From: UBA2883 sp964017965 | Lineage (GTDB): Bacteria; Cyanobacteriota; Vampirovibrionia; Gastranaerophilales; Gastranaerophilaceae | Assembly (NCBI GenBank): GCA_964017965.1 | Contig: CAXHNV010000001.1 | Span: 434,001-498,000, forward strand | Length of the DNA stretch: 64,000 bases | Direction of reading: 5' to 3' | Shown here: one piece after another, positions 25,713 to 34,706 of the stretch | Layout of the letters: each line of letters starts with the position of its first letter | Position numbering within the stretch: position 1 is the first letter of the stretch | Program-made: the position numbers and the translations under genes | The notes under the pieces: generated by a model | Database searches by the model: none | Told to the model about the DNA's origin: nothing | What the model saw: only the letters and a program-made list of their open reading frames with translations

Positions 25713-26521
25713 TTTCTAACCACCTCAAAAATCTCTTTACAGATAGAGAACACTTTTTCAGCGTCTTTGAGTGCGAGCATGTTTGGTCCGTCACATAGTG
25801 CGTTATCCGGGTCAGGATGAACCTCAAAGAACAACACATCAGCTCCGACTGCCATTGAAGCTTTTGCCAATTCAGGTACGAATCTTCTGTCGCCGCCGGT
25901 TGATGTTCCGTTTGAACCCGGTGTCTGTACGCTGTGGGTTGCGTCCATTACTACAGGGTAGCCGAATTCTTTCATTATAGGAATACCTCTGAAATCAACA
26001 ACGAGGTTGTTGTAACCGAAGCTTGTGCCTCTGTCAGTTAGCATAATATTGCGGTTACCCGCGTCTTCAACTTTTTTAATCAATGTTTTCATCTGTTGAG
26101 GTGCAAGGAATTGACCTTTTTTGATGTTTACTATCTTGCCTGTTTTTGCTGCTGCAACAAGTAAATCCGTCTGTCTGCATAAAAACGCAGGAATTTGAAG
26201 AATATCGGCAACTTTGCTCACAGGTTCAGCCTGTTCAGGTGTATGGATGTCTGTCACAATCGGAAGATTGTACTTTGACTTGATTTCAGCAAGCATTTCA
26301 AGCCCTTTTTCCATTCCCGGACCCCTGAATGAGTCTATAGATGAACGGTTTGCCTTGTCAAAAGATGATTTGAAAACGTAGTTGATACCCAGTTTTTCAC
26401 ATACTTCTTTTAACCCTTGTGCTGTTTCATCCAATACGGCTTGCGACTCGATTGCGCAAGGCCCTGCTAATATCGTTAAGGTGTCTCCACCTATCTCAAA
26501 ATCGTTAAGTTTAATAGTCAT
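25709..26521 (-). CDS. kdsA: 3-deoxy-8-phosphooctulonate synthase
   Basis: A 270-residue KDO-8-phosphate synthase. Motifs are LAGPCAIES, KSSFDKANRSS, the PEP/A5P site around QIPAFLCRQTDLLVA, MLTDRGTSFGYNNLVVDFRG in pieces, and VMDATHSVQTPG. The DAH-type GPCxIES start and the Kdo-specific KANRSS separate it from DAHP synthase. It condenses PEP and arabinose-5-phosphate for LPS core synthesis. It heads kdsA-MBL-pheS-rpoZ. Confidence 0.96.
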   Translation of the reverse strand: MTIKLNDFEIGGDTLTILAGPCAIESQAVLDETAQGLKEVCEKLGINYVFKSSFDKANRSSIDSFRGPGMEKGLEMLAEIKSKYNLPIVTDIHTPEQAEPVSKVADILQIPAFLCRQTDLLVAAAKTGKIVNIKKGQFLAPQQMKTLIKKVEDAGNRNIMLTDRGTSFGYNNLVVDFRGIPIMKEFGYPVVMDATHSVQTPGSNGTSTGGDRRFVPELAKASMAVGADVLFFEVHPDPDNALCDGPNMLALKDAEKVFSICKEIFEVVRK

Positions 26522-26580
26522 ACACTAATAATATTAAAAACATGCTATTTTTTCAAATATTTTATGCTAAAATAAACTTA

Positions 26581-27684
26581 ATGGATATCAGAAAAATATT
26601 AACAAAACAAAAGACTTTCGATATTGCGTCCAATCTGCCTGATTCTGTTTTGTATATAGCGAATTCAGGGCTTGTTGAATGGGGTAACGACCTTGCTTGC
26701 GAGATGTTTGAGGTTTCAAAACAGTTGGGGTTTGTCGATATCACCGTGAACGATATCTTAGAAAACGGGTTTGAACTTGTTTCAAACGCCGAAAAGAGTA
26801 AAAAAGCGCTTATTGCTAAATCAACTATCAAAGAAGAGTATTACGAAATTACCTCAAAACAGGTTGAGGGCGGTTATGTTGTTATCCTGAGGGATTCTAC
26901 TCAGAACTATAAGCGTATCTCAGGAATATTGGCTGAAAAAGAGAGTTCACAGCATATTACAAAAGATAAAAACGAGTTTTTGGTTAAGCTTGCAAACAAG
27001 TTTAATCCGCCTTTACAATCGATTATCGGGTTCTCTCAGGGGCTTATTGACGGACTCGGCGGCAAGACTACCGTTAAACAGGACAAGTACCTTAATATCA
27101 TCAAAAACAACTCTGCAGAACTTGCTTATTTCTTCAATAAGCTCGTTGAGCTTTCGCAATCTGAGGGCGGGCTGTTTGAAAAGGATGTTAAATACTTTGA
27201 TGTGGTCGGGCTTGTAGAACAGACTATTAAGTCGGTTAAAGATAACTATGAGACAAAGTCTTTGAATATTAGTTTTAATGTCGAACAAGAACTTAAACGT
27301 ATGATTTATCAGAATGAACCGGTGTTTAAGGTTATTGTTCAGAATGTTATTGAATCGGTTGTTCGCGAGATTGAGATTGGGAATATTTTGATTACTTTGT
27401 CTGATACGACGGAAGAGTTTTTGAACGCGAGAAATATTCAGACGGTGCCGTCTGTATTGATTACGGTGTCTAGCACTAATCTGCAGATTACGGATAACGA
27501 GCTTCCGATTTTGTTTAATCCGTATGCAACGATTGAGAAATTGAACCGGAACTCTATCACCAGAGCGCTTGCGCTTGGTACGGTTAAGAATTTATCAAAA
27601 ACGCTTGGCGGTGTTGTTTGGGTTGAGAGCGGACCTATGGGACCGGTGTTTAATATTGTAATATCGAGGGAGTATCATGAGTAA
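26581..27684 (+). CDS. PAS-histidine kinase-like protein lacking the phosphoacceptor histidine
   Basis: A 367-residue protein. The start is the ATG at 26581 (MDIRKILTK); the longer frame adds an AT-rich lead with no ribosome site. Residues about 15-110 look like a PAS domain. The dimerisation helix reads EFLVKLANKFNPPLQSIIGF where a kinase has SHELRTPL, so N139 replaces the histidine. The ATPase part is also eroded, keeping NVIESVVREIEIGNI for the N-box and GTVKNLSKTLGGVVWVES for the G2 side. Cyanobacterial-type adaptor use, rather than kinase activity, is inferred. The stop codon lies within the next gene (eight-base overlap), which links it to the ABC ATPase. Confidence 0.75.
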   Translation: MDIRKILTKQKTFDIASNLPDSVLYIANSGLVEWGNDLACEMFEVSKQLGFVDITVNDILENGFELVSNAEKSKKALIAKSTIKEEYYEITSKQVEGGYVVILRDSTQNYKRISGILAEKESSQHITKDKNEFLVKLANKFNPPLQSIIGFSQGLIDGLGGKTTVKQDKYLNIIKNNSAELAYFFNKLVELSQSEGGLFEKDVKYFDVVGLVEQTIKSVKDNYETKSLNISFNVEQELKRMIYQNEPVFKVIVQNVIESVVREIEIGNILITLSDTTEEFLNARNIQTVPSVLITVSSTNLQITDNELPILFNPYATIEKLNRNSITRALALGTVKNLSKTLGGVVWVESGPMGPVFNIVISREYHE

Positions 27685-28726
27685 TGTGAGCTTGAAGAAC
27701 CTTTGCAAGTCTTATGACAGAACGAAGGTGATTATAGATAATATAAACCTTGAGATAGCTGATAAGGAATTTATTGTGCTGGTTGGCGCTTCGGGTTGCG
27801 GTAAGTCTACTATTCTCAGGATGATTGCGGGACTTGAAGATATTACATCGGGCACTATTTCTATTGAGGATAGGGTTGTGAATGACGTTCACCCTAAGGA
27901 CAGAGATATTGCGTTTGTTTTTCAGAGCTATGCTTTGTATCCGCACATGAATGTTTACGATAACATTGCTTTCGGGTTAAAGATGAGAAAGTACGATAAG
28001 AAGGTTATCGATGAGAAGGTTCGAGAGGTTGCTGAGATACTTGATTTAACACAGTATTTGGACAGGAAACCAAAACAGTTATCGGGCGGACAACGTCAGA
28101 GGGTTGCTCTTGGTCGTGCTATGGTTAGAAAACCGAAGGTTTTCTTAATGGATGAGCCGTTATCTAATCTGGACGCTAAGTTAAGGGTTCAGATGAGGTC
28201 TGAGATTAAGAAATTGCATAAGAAATTGGACACTACGTTTATTTACGTAACACACGACCAGACAGAAGCGTTGACGATGGGCGATAGGATTGTTGTTTTG
28301 GACAAGGGTGTTGTTCAGCAGGTAGATAGTCCGGATATGATTTATTCACATCCTGCGAATGTTTTTGTTGCGGGATTTATCGGACAGATGAACTTTATTG
28401 AGGCTTCTGTAGAGGGCGGCTGCGTTGAGTTTGAGGGTGTGAGATTTGAGTTGCCTCAACAGATACGTGAGAAAGTCGGTGACAGGGGTGAGGTTTTGAT
28501 AGGGATTAGACCTGAGAATATGATGTCGGGCGATGTTAGGTTCCGTGAGAGAGTTGATATAACTGAGATGTTGGGCAGTGAGAAGATAGCATATTTTGAG
28601 ATTCAGGGTAAGAAGTGCTCAGCTAAACTTTCGCCTGATTATGAGGTTGGCGACGAGATAGAGCTAGCGGTATCGGTTGACAATATGCTCTTCTTCGACA
28701 AAATTACAGAAAAGAATCTTTTGTAA
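27677..28726 (+). CDS. MalK/UgpC-type ABC transporter ATPase, orphan
   Basis: A 349-residue ATPase. Walker A GASGCGKSTILRM, Q-loop FVFQSYALYPH, signature LSGGQRQRVALGRAM, Walker B VFLMDEPLSNLDAKLR and H-loop YVTHDQTEALTM are complete. The C-terminal about 110 residues form the TOBE/OB regulatory domain of sugar importers (VLIGIRPENMM). Such ATPases power oligosaccharide or glycerol-phosphate uptake, but no permease or binding protein is nearby. It overlaps the kinase-like gene. A shared ATPase serving several permeases elsewhere is likely. Confidence 0.93.
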   Translation: MSNVSLKNLCKSYDRTKVIIDNINLEIADKEFIVLVGASGCGKSTILRMIAGLEDITSGTISIEDRVVNDVHPKDRDIAFVFQSYALYPHMNVYDNIAFGLKMRKYDKKVIDEKVREVAEILDLTQYLDRKPKQLSGGQRQRVALGRAMVRKPKVFLMDEPLSNLDAKLRVQMRSEIKKLHKKLDTTFIYVTHDQTEALTMGDRIVVLDKGVVQQVDSPDMIYSHPANVFVAGFIGQMNFIEASVEGGCVEFEGVRFELPQQIREKVGDRGEVLIGIRPENMMSGDVRFRERVDITEMLGSEKIAYFEIQGKKCSAKLSPDYEVGDEIELAVSVDNMLFFDKITEKNLL

Positions 28727-28740
28727 ATATAAACAGCAAT

Positions 28741-28769
28741 AAACCGCCTTATAAATTTAAGGCGGTTTA
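28741..28769. terminator. Bidirectional terminator between the ATPase and SLH genes
   Basis: AAACCGCCTTA pairs with TAAGGCGGTTT around a six-base loop, between convergent genes. T runs are short on both sides. Confidence 0.7.
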
Positions 28770-28792
28770 TGCTTGTGCGAACGATTTACTTA

Positions 28793-30709
28793 CTATTCGC
28801 TACAACCGAAAGCTATAGTTACGTGTTCTTTCGGGTTAATTGCAGAGATTTTGTATCCCTTAGCGTCTACCATATACGCTACTTCGTCACCTGTTGTTTG
28901 TAACAAGCCCATTGTGCCTGACAATGCTGTTCTTGTAAAGTCAACAGGAGCCTTGATAGTGTCATAAGCAGCATCAACTAAGCTTCTGCCTGCTGCAGGT
29001 AATTGACCTTGTAATGTTTCACCCAAAGCAATACCTACACCACTACTTACGTCTTCTACAGCGTTACCTAAGTTTGATAACATACCGCCTGTAGTTCTAC
29101 CTACTACACCTACAATTGAACCTGCCCAAGTGAATGGTGCTGTTACGATTCTTGAAATGATGTTAGGTGTGTTAGATTTGTCAATCTGTGCTGTCAAAAT
29201 TTGACGTGGTAATGTTGCCTTACATCCGCAGTGTTCAATCTCTGTGAACGCAAGTTTTAAAGCACCCTTTTGACATCCTGAAGGTCTGATAACTTCAACT
29301 ACCTTACCCATTACTTTTGAACCGCATGGATATAAGTTGCCGTCAATTGTAACGTCTTCTAATGTAGTTGCTGAGAATCTTTGACCTACGTGTGATGACT
29401 TAGCGTTAACTTGATCTTTGAACTCTAACTGTAATGTAGGAATCTTAACGATTTCTTGATTTTCTACAAAAGCAGTTCTGTCATCTTTAACAGGACAGCA
29501 GTTGTTAGCTGTTGTAGGGTTCTTGTCGAAACCGCCTGCGATTCTTGCTGCTTGCATCATTGAAGCAACATCAGCTCTTGACGCATCTCTGAACGGTGCA
29601 ATCACGTTAGGATTAGGTGTGTTGTTTAAGATACCTTGATCCAATGCCTTTGCGATAGGTATCTGTGCCCAAGCAGGTACAGTCTTACCGTCTGAGTACT
29701 TAGACAAGATTTCGCTTGCTTTACATTGGTCGATTTCACATGGTAATGCTTTTGCAATAGCACACATTACTTCTGCTCTTGTTACAGGGTTTGAAGGTTT
29801 GAATAAACCATTTGGATATCCCTTCAACAAGTTTTCGTGTACAGCTTGACCAATCATGCTGTTTGCCCAGTGGTATGAAGGCACGTCACGGAATGCGTTT
29901 GTTGAACTTGCACAGTTTTCTTTGTTGAAACCTTTAATTAATATAGTAGCAAATTCAGCTCTTGAGATGTTTCTTGAAGGTTTGAACATTCTGTCAGGGT
30001 AACCTACAACAACATCGTTCATAGCTAATTTTGTGATATCACAAGAAGCCCAGTATCCGTTTGGTACGTCAGGGAATGCTGAATTGTGGTATTGAGCCAA
30101 ATCAGCAGCACCGCCTGTTACACAACCTGATTTGTTAAGGTCGTATGGTACTAAAGTCTTTTTTACAGCTTCTAATGAGTTTTGAGTTTCCATTTGGATT
30201 GGAGTACAGTTGCCGTCTACTCTCATCTCGTCTCTGATAATAGGAACTCCGTTACGTGAAGTTATATCATTAAGACATGGAATAGATGATGCAGCACCGG
30301 TTATTGAGCCGTCAGTAGCAACTGTTGCACCACTTGTTGTCTCAGATAGTCCCCTTGCCTGAACTGAAAACCCGTCACCTCGAAAAATGCTGTTAGCCAT
30401 ATCGCCTGTATAGTTGTTATAACCATAAATAGCGTTTGGATAAGCGTAAACTTGATGCATAGTTGATTTTTCAAGTTCCAAAGTGTTAGGACATAATGTA
30501 GAAACTGATGGGTCGCTACAAGTTGGTCTTGTCGCTTCACAAGGACAAGCTTGACCTGTCACTACAGGTCTTTCCTGTGCACAGCCGCATGACGGTGCTG
30601 TAACAACAGGTCTTTGATTACATGGACATGCTGCCATAGCATTGGCGAATGAACACGTTGTTATACCAACGGCAAGTGCAGCTGCCACAGTAAGTTTTTT
30701 AATCGTCAT
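28793..30709 (-). CDS. Secreted SLH-domain protein with cysteine-rich N-terminus
   Basis: A 638-residue protein started at MTIKKLTVAAALAVGITTC, because AAGGAGG lies five bases upstream; the longer frame begins inside that leader. The signal peptide ends near residue 27. A short Cys-rich part follows, with repeats around CPCNQRPVVTAP and CGCAQERPVVTG. Three SLH repeats lie near residues 208-265 (FPDVPNGYWASCDI, SRAEFATIL), 270-330 (FRDVPSYHWANSM, TRAEVMCAI) and 335-400 (weaker). The C-terminal 230 residues are not recognised. SLH domains hold proteins to cell-wall polymers, and in diderms they link the outer membrane to peptidoglycan. No porin barrel is evident. Confidence 0.85.
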   Translation of the reverse strand: MTIKKLTVAAALAVGITTCSFANAMAACPCNQRPVVTAPSCGCAQERPVVTGQACPCEATRPTCSDPSVSTLCPNTLELEKSTMHQVYAYPNAIYGYNNYTGDMANSIFRGDGFSVQARGLSETTSGATVATDGSITGAASSIPCLNDITSRNGVPIIRDEMRVDGNCTPIQMETQNSLEAVKKTLVPYDLNKSGCVTGGAADLAQYHNSAFPDVPNGYWASCDITKLAMNDVVVGYPDRMFKPSRNISRAEFATILIKGFNKENCASSTNAFRDVPSYHWANSMIGQAVHENLLKGYPNGLFKPSNPVTRAEVMCAIAKALPCEIDQCKASEILSKYSDGKTVPAWAQIPIAKALDQGILNNTPNPNVIAPFRDASRADVASMMQAARIAGGFDKNPTTANNCCPVKDDRTAFVENQEIVKIPTLQLEFKDQVNAKSSHVGQRFSATTLEDVTIDGNLYPCGSKVMGKVVEVIRPSGCQKGALKLAFTEIEHCGCKATLPRQILTAQIDKSNTPNIISRIVTAPFTWAGSIVGVVGRTTGGMLSNLGNAVEDVSSGVGIALGETLQGQLPAAGRSLVDAAYDTIKAPVDFTRTALSGTMGLLQTTGDEVAYMVDAKGYKISAINPKEHVTIAFGCSE

Positions 30710-30866
30710 TTTAACCTCCTTTTTAGGGCGTCGCCCCAAACTGACTAATAAATTATTGTTCCGTTATGTTTGGATTACATTACTAAAATAGTCAGGTAAG
30801 GAGGATATTCTAATCTCGCGATAAATTTGAAAAGACTGGTCAAGAGTAATAAATAGCACCTTTTGT

Positions 30867-31742
30867 TTACTCAGGGAAGATTTTAGCCTTAAGCTCTAAC
30901 GCAGTCTTAGTGGTTGCAAGCCCCGCTTGAGAGCTCTCTTTGAGCATAGGCGACATCAGCTGACCTGTCTGTCTCATAGCGTCAATAACTTCGTCTAAAG
31001 GAATTTTGCTCTCAATCCCCGCAAGCGCAAGCTCGCAAGAAGTAACAGCGTGTATTGCTAAAATAGGGTTACGTTTTATACAAGGCACCTCAACCAACCC
31101 GCAAACAGGGTCGCAGCTCAGCCCCAAAAGGTTTTTCATAGCAAGCGCGACAGCGTTAAGAATTTCATCTATATCACCGCCCATAATCTGTGCAAGTCCG
31201 CCCGCACACATCGCAGCAGCTACCCCGCACTCTGCCTGACAACCCGCAACAGCGCCCGCAAGCTGTACCTTGTTAGAGATAATACTACCAATCTTGCCCG
31301 CTGTTATCAAGAAGTTAACCTGCTCATCTACGCTTGCATTGTATTCTTCCGCGTAAGCTACAAGTACCCCCGGTACTATCCCGCAAGAGCCAGCAGTAGG
31401 ACAAGCAACAATCCTGCCCATTCTCAAGTTCTCTTCAGATGTCGCAAGAGCATAAGTTATAATCTTCTCAAACAACTTGCCAAACAATGCTCTCTTATTT
31501 TTATATCTTGCAATCAGCTTAACACAATCGTCGCCGCACCAGTTACTTATTGATTTTTCAGTCGACGCCATGCCTGTTTTGATAGTCTCACGCATTACTT
31601 CAATGTGATGTAAAACGTTAGCTCTTATCTCTTCAATACTTTTTTCGGAGTGTTGAGAGTCTTCTTCAAGCGTAAGTTCCCAGATAGTCTTACCCTCTTC
31701 AACACATGCCTGTCTCAGTTCTTTAAACGTTGATATACCCAT
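30867..31742 (-). CDS. sdaAA: L-serine dehydratase, iron-sulfur alpha subunit
   Basis: A 291-residue subunit. Cysteines for the [4Fe-4S] cluster are in ACPTAGSCGIVPG, AGCQAECGVAAAMCAGG and LGLSCDPVCGLVEVPC. It deaminates serine to pyruvate and ammonia, feeding pyruvate formate-lyase. The gene begins in a TAATG overlap with sdaAB, so the subunits are coupled. The two-gene form is typical of Firmicutes-like enzymes, whereas enterobacteria have one fused protein. Confidence 0.95.
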   Translation of the reverse strand: MGISTFKELRQACVEEGKTIWELTLEEDSQHSEKSIEEIRANVLHHIEVMRETIKTGMASTEKSISNWCGDDCVKLIARYKNKRALFGKLFEKIITYALATSEENLRMGRIVACPTAGSCGIVPGVLVAYAEEYNASVDEQVNFLITAGKIGSIISNKVQLAGAVAGCQAECGVAAAMCAGGLAQIMGGDIDEILNAVALAMKNLLGLSCDPVCGLVEVPCIKRNPILAIHAVTSCELALAGIESKIPLDEVIDAMRQTGQLMSPMLKESSQAGLATTKTALELKAKIFPE

Positions 31743-32398
31743 TATTGTTCAATCTTTCTTATACAAGTTACATAATCTACATCAGAAATTTGTGCAATTT
31801 CTTTTACAATATTCTCATCAGCGTCCACATCGAGCGCGATATACATAGAGGCTTTACCGCCCTTTTCGTTTCTGTCGCAATGAAGTGACGCTATATTAAT
31901 ATTCCGTGTCTGGATAATATTACTAACGGTAGATATCATACCGGGTTTGTCTTTATATATAAGCAAAATAGTATGATAACTCCCTGAAATCCCGACAGAG
32001 AACCCGTTAATAGATGTTATCTTAATCTCGCCCGCGCCGACAGAATCGCCTGAAATATACATCTCGTCGTTAATCTCGATATCGACAGAGTTCGGGTGAC
32101 GGCTGATATCGTTTGCGTATTCGTATTTATAATCGATATCTTTCGTAATCTCAAAGATATGTTTAATCCTGTTGTCGTGAACTGGATAACCCAAAATCCC
32201 CGCAAGCAGACCTTTTTCGGTACCGTGACCTTTACCCGTTTGTGCAAACGAGTTATAAAGTCTGAATAAGACCTTCTTCACAGGTTTGGAGTAAATATTC
32301 TTTGCCATAAGCCCTAATCTGATAGCGCCCGCTGTATGAGAGCTTGACGGCCCTACCATTATCGGTGAAATCACATCAAATAACGTTTTTTGGTTCAA
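31742..32398 (-). CDS. sdaAB: L-serine dehydratase beta subunit with ACT domain
   Basis: A 218-residue subunit. It starts with the family motif DVISPIMVGPSSSHTAGAIR. The C-terminal about 75 residues form an ACT domain (YKDKPGMISTVSNIIQ, NIASLHCDRNEKGG), which usually senses an amino acid. It works as a heterodimer with the alpha subunit encoded just downstream. Confidence 0.95.
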   Translation of the reverse strand: MNQKTLFDVISPIMVGPSSSHTAGAIRLGLMAKNIYSKPVKKVLFRLYNSFAQTGKGHGTEKGLLAGILGYPVHDNRIKHIFEITKDIDYKYEYANDISRHPNSVDIEINDEMYISGDSVGAGEIKITSINGFSVGISGSYHTILLIYKDKPGMISTVSNIIQTRNINIASLHCDRNEKGGKASMYIALDVDADENIVKEIAQISDVDYVTCIRKIEQ

Positions 32399-32442
32399 TG
32401 TTTAATCCTCATATATTTGTAATCTGTATTATAACATAATAA

Positions 32443-32467
32443 CGCGGGAATGTTTATCATTCCCGCG
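32443..32467 (-). terminator. Terminator of the thioredoxin-like gene
   Basis: A perfect 10-bp stem, CGCGGGAATG/CATTCCCGCG, with a five-base loop, lies just after the stop at 32476 on the minus strand. The tail is only moderately T-rich. Confidence 0.7.
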
Positions 32468-32475
32468 GATTAGAG

Positions 32476-32778
32476 TTACACATATCGCAGTACGGTGTCG
32501 AGCAGTTCAGATTTCGTTCTGAAACCTGCGAACTGCGTCAGAATATCACCGTGTTTGAACAATATGAAGGTCGGGAAGGAGGTTATTCCGTATTCTTGAG
32601 TGATTTTGGGCGCCTTATACGCATCAACTTTGCCGATATCAACTTCGCTGTCGCCAAGTTCCTGCAATATCGGTTCTTCTTTTCTGCAATACTGGCACAT
32701 ATCACTGCCTATCATTATTAGCTTTAGTCCGTTTTTTACATAATCTTTAAAATTTGTTTCATTTAATACTTCTAACAT
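32476..32778 (-). CDS. Thioredoxin-like protein with CQYC active site
   Basis: A 100-residue thioredoxin fold. The redox site is SDMCQYCRKEEP (C28, C31) instead of CGPC. The cis-proline region is ITSFPTFILFKHG, and VDAYKAPKITQEYG precedes it. Such CxxC changes alter redox potential and partner choice, so I do not call it TrxA. It is a single gene with its own terminator. Confidence 0.85.
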   Translation of the reverse strand: MLEVLNETNFKDYVKNGLKLIMIGSDMCQYCRKEEPILQELGDSEVDIGKVDAYKAPKITQEYGITSFPTFILFKHGDILTQFAGFRTKSELLDTVLRYV

Positions 32779-32969
32779 ACTCGATACTCCATTATTGTCT
32801 ACATTTTCAGGATATCCTGTTTTCGTTGTTTTAAATTAGCCAACCGGATAACTACTATGGTAATTTTTTTTGTAAATTCTCCTGAAATATTAGACGTTCG
32901 GGTAATATTTGTATTAATTTTCAGTTTATGTGATAGAATAGGTTTGTAAAAACCGATAAGGAGTAAGAT

Positions 32970-34706
32970 ATGTTTTGTCGAAACTGTGGTAAACAAATCC
33001 CTGATGACGCTAATTTTTGCGAATTTTGCGGAACAAAAGTTAATAATTCAGAAGAAAATATATACAAAGATTCTTATTATAAGAGCTCTTATAAAAAACA
33101 AAACGAACCAAAACGCGAGTTTTCGTTTGGTGAAAGTTTCTTAAAAGGTGTTATGACAATGTTTCTCATAATGTTCGGGCTTTTGGGTCTGATATTAGCG
33201 AAGTCATATCTTTCAAGCGATATTTTGAGCCTTGATAAGATGAAGTATCAACAATATGTTGAAGACCCTTCTATGATTCCGGAGCTTGTTGAACCGGAAA
33301 CTTTGAGCGGGTTAATTAATAACTTGAAAGAAGTTCAATCGTTCTTAGTTTTGTATATGAACTATTCCGATGACGATGTTGAAGCGAAAATGGATACTTT
33401 CGACAAATACAGAAAAGAACTCCTGAAAATGCAACGATTCAATAACTCTAATCTTTTACAGGAAAATGTACAGTATCAAATTCCTCGAAACGAAAAAGAG
33501 TTTAAGAAGATAGAAAAACAGTATGCGAAAATCCTTGCACCTGTTGGTTTAATGGTTGTTGCGGATGAAGGTTATTCAAAATATCATCTTCAAGAAGACA
33601 ACCGCTTTACCAATAAACGTTTCGGTAAATACGTAACTTCTGATGTTGCACAGTATCTTAAGCTCCGTGCAAACTATTATGAAAACGTTATGTACAAAGA
33701 TTCTTTGGCTGTTAAACCGTATAGACTTGCTCAAAGAATCGGTGATTATGAAAGGTTTATGAACTCTAACAAGGACTTTAGATACTCTGATGAGGTTAAG
33801 GATTTGTTGTTCTCGTATACGTTTATTTATGCGTTTACATCAGACAGAACCGATATGGTCTATTTGAATAAGAAAGTCTTTGTAAAAAGTGATAAGAAGT
33901 TTATGAAAAAATACCCTGAATCACAGTTAAAGACTATGTTCTCACATCTTGCAAACTCTGCAAACGGTATCTCTGAATCACAGTTTGACGAGATGTATCC
34001 TTATGAATACCAAAAATCACTTGAGGCTATAAAACCTGATAGTTCTGAACTTTCAGACATTTTCTCAGGGGTAAGAAAAGGGATTATGAGCCTTAAATCA
34101 AACGATAGCTATGAATATATCTATTCTGCAGAATCTGACAGCTGGTTTGTATATGACGCTACAAGACAGCTTAAGAAGGGTGATGTAATCCTTGCAAAGA
34201 CTGACGAGGGTTATGATATCTATGATTATAAATACAAGAAAACAAACCAGACTATAAGACCTAATGAGGACGTCAAGTTTATCATTAAGGGTGGTAAGTT
34301 ACTTGCTTATTTACCGAGCCATTTACAGTTGAGCAGTTTAGAGTGTATGTACGGAAGCTTTAGCTTCAAGACATTGTCTATCAAGGCGATTAAGAAGTTC
34401 TTCCCTGTTGTATTGTTGATAAACATTGCAACATTTGGCGATACAAGTGTTCAGATAGATAAACCGTCCGGAGCTAAGACTTATATGTTAATCTCGACTT
34501 CCGGTTTGAGTTTTGAAGGTTATCGAATCAGCGGTAACGTTGAAATGGGTGAGCTCGGTAATATCTTTACCGTAACATCTGACGCTAATACCCAGGTAAA
34601 CTTTACTACAGACGGTGACGGCGAAAGTTATCACATGTATTTTATAACTCAGGGCGCGCAGCCTCAAGCTGAAACCTCTGTTGAAACTAATATGGAACAG
34701 AATTAG
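32970..34706 (+). CDS. Zinc-ribbon membrane protein of unknown function
   Basis: A 578-residue protein. A zinc ribbon opens it (C3, C6, C17, C20 in MFCRNCGKQIP and NFCEFCG). A single transmembrane helix lies near residues 58-76 (MFLIMFGLLGLILAK). About 500 residues of largely charged, non-cytoplasmic-looking sequence follow, ending in a beta-rich part, and I do not recognise this part. An AAGGAG ribosome site is eight bases before the ATG. It may be a regulatory or scaffold protein with a cytosolic zinc finger; no motif gives its function. Confidence 0.75.
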   Translation: MFCRNCGKQIPDDANFCEFCGTKVNNSEENIYKDSYYKSSYKKQNEPKREFSFGESFLKGVMTMFLIMFGLLGLILAKSYLSSDILSLDKMKYQQYVEDPSMIPELVEPETLSGLINNLKEVQSFLVLYMNYSDDDVEAKMDTFDKYRKELLKMQRFNNSNLLQENVQYQIPRNEKEFKKIEKQYAKILAPVGLMVVADEGYSKYHLQEDNRFTNKRFGKYVTSDVAQYLKLRANYYENVMYKDSLAVKPYRLAQRIGDYERFMNSNKDFRYSDEVKDLLFSYTFIYAFTSDRTDMVYLNKKVFVKSDKKFMKKYPESQLKTMFSHLANSANGISESQFDEMYPYEYQKSLEAIKPDSSELSDIFSGVRKGIMSLKSNDSYEYIYSAESDSWFVYDATRQLKKGDVILAKTDEGYDIYDYKYKKTNQTIRPNEDVKFIIKGGKLLAYLPSHLQLSSLECMYGSFSFKTLSIKAIKKFFPVVLLINIATFGDTSVQIDKPSGAKTYMLISTSGLSFEGYRISGNVEMGELGNIFTVTSDANTQVNFTTDGDGESYHMYFITQGAQPQAETSVETNMEQN

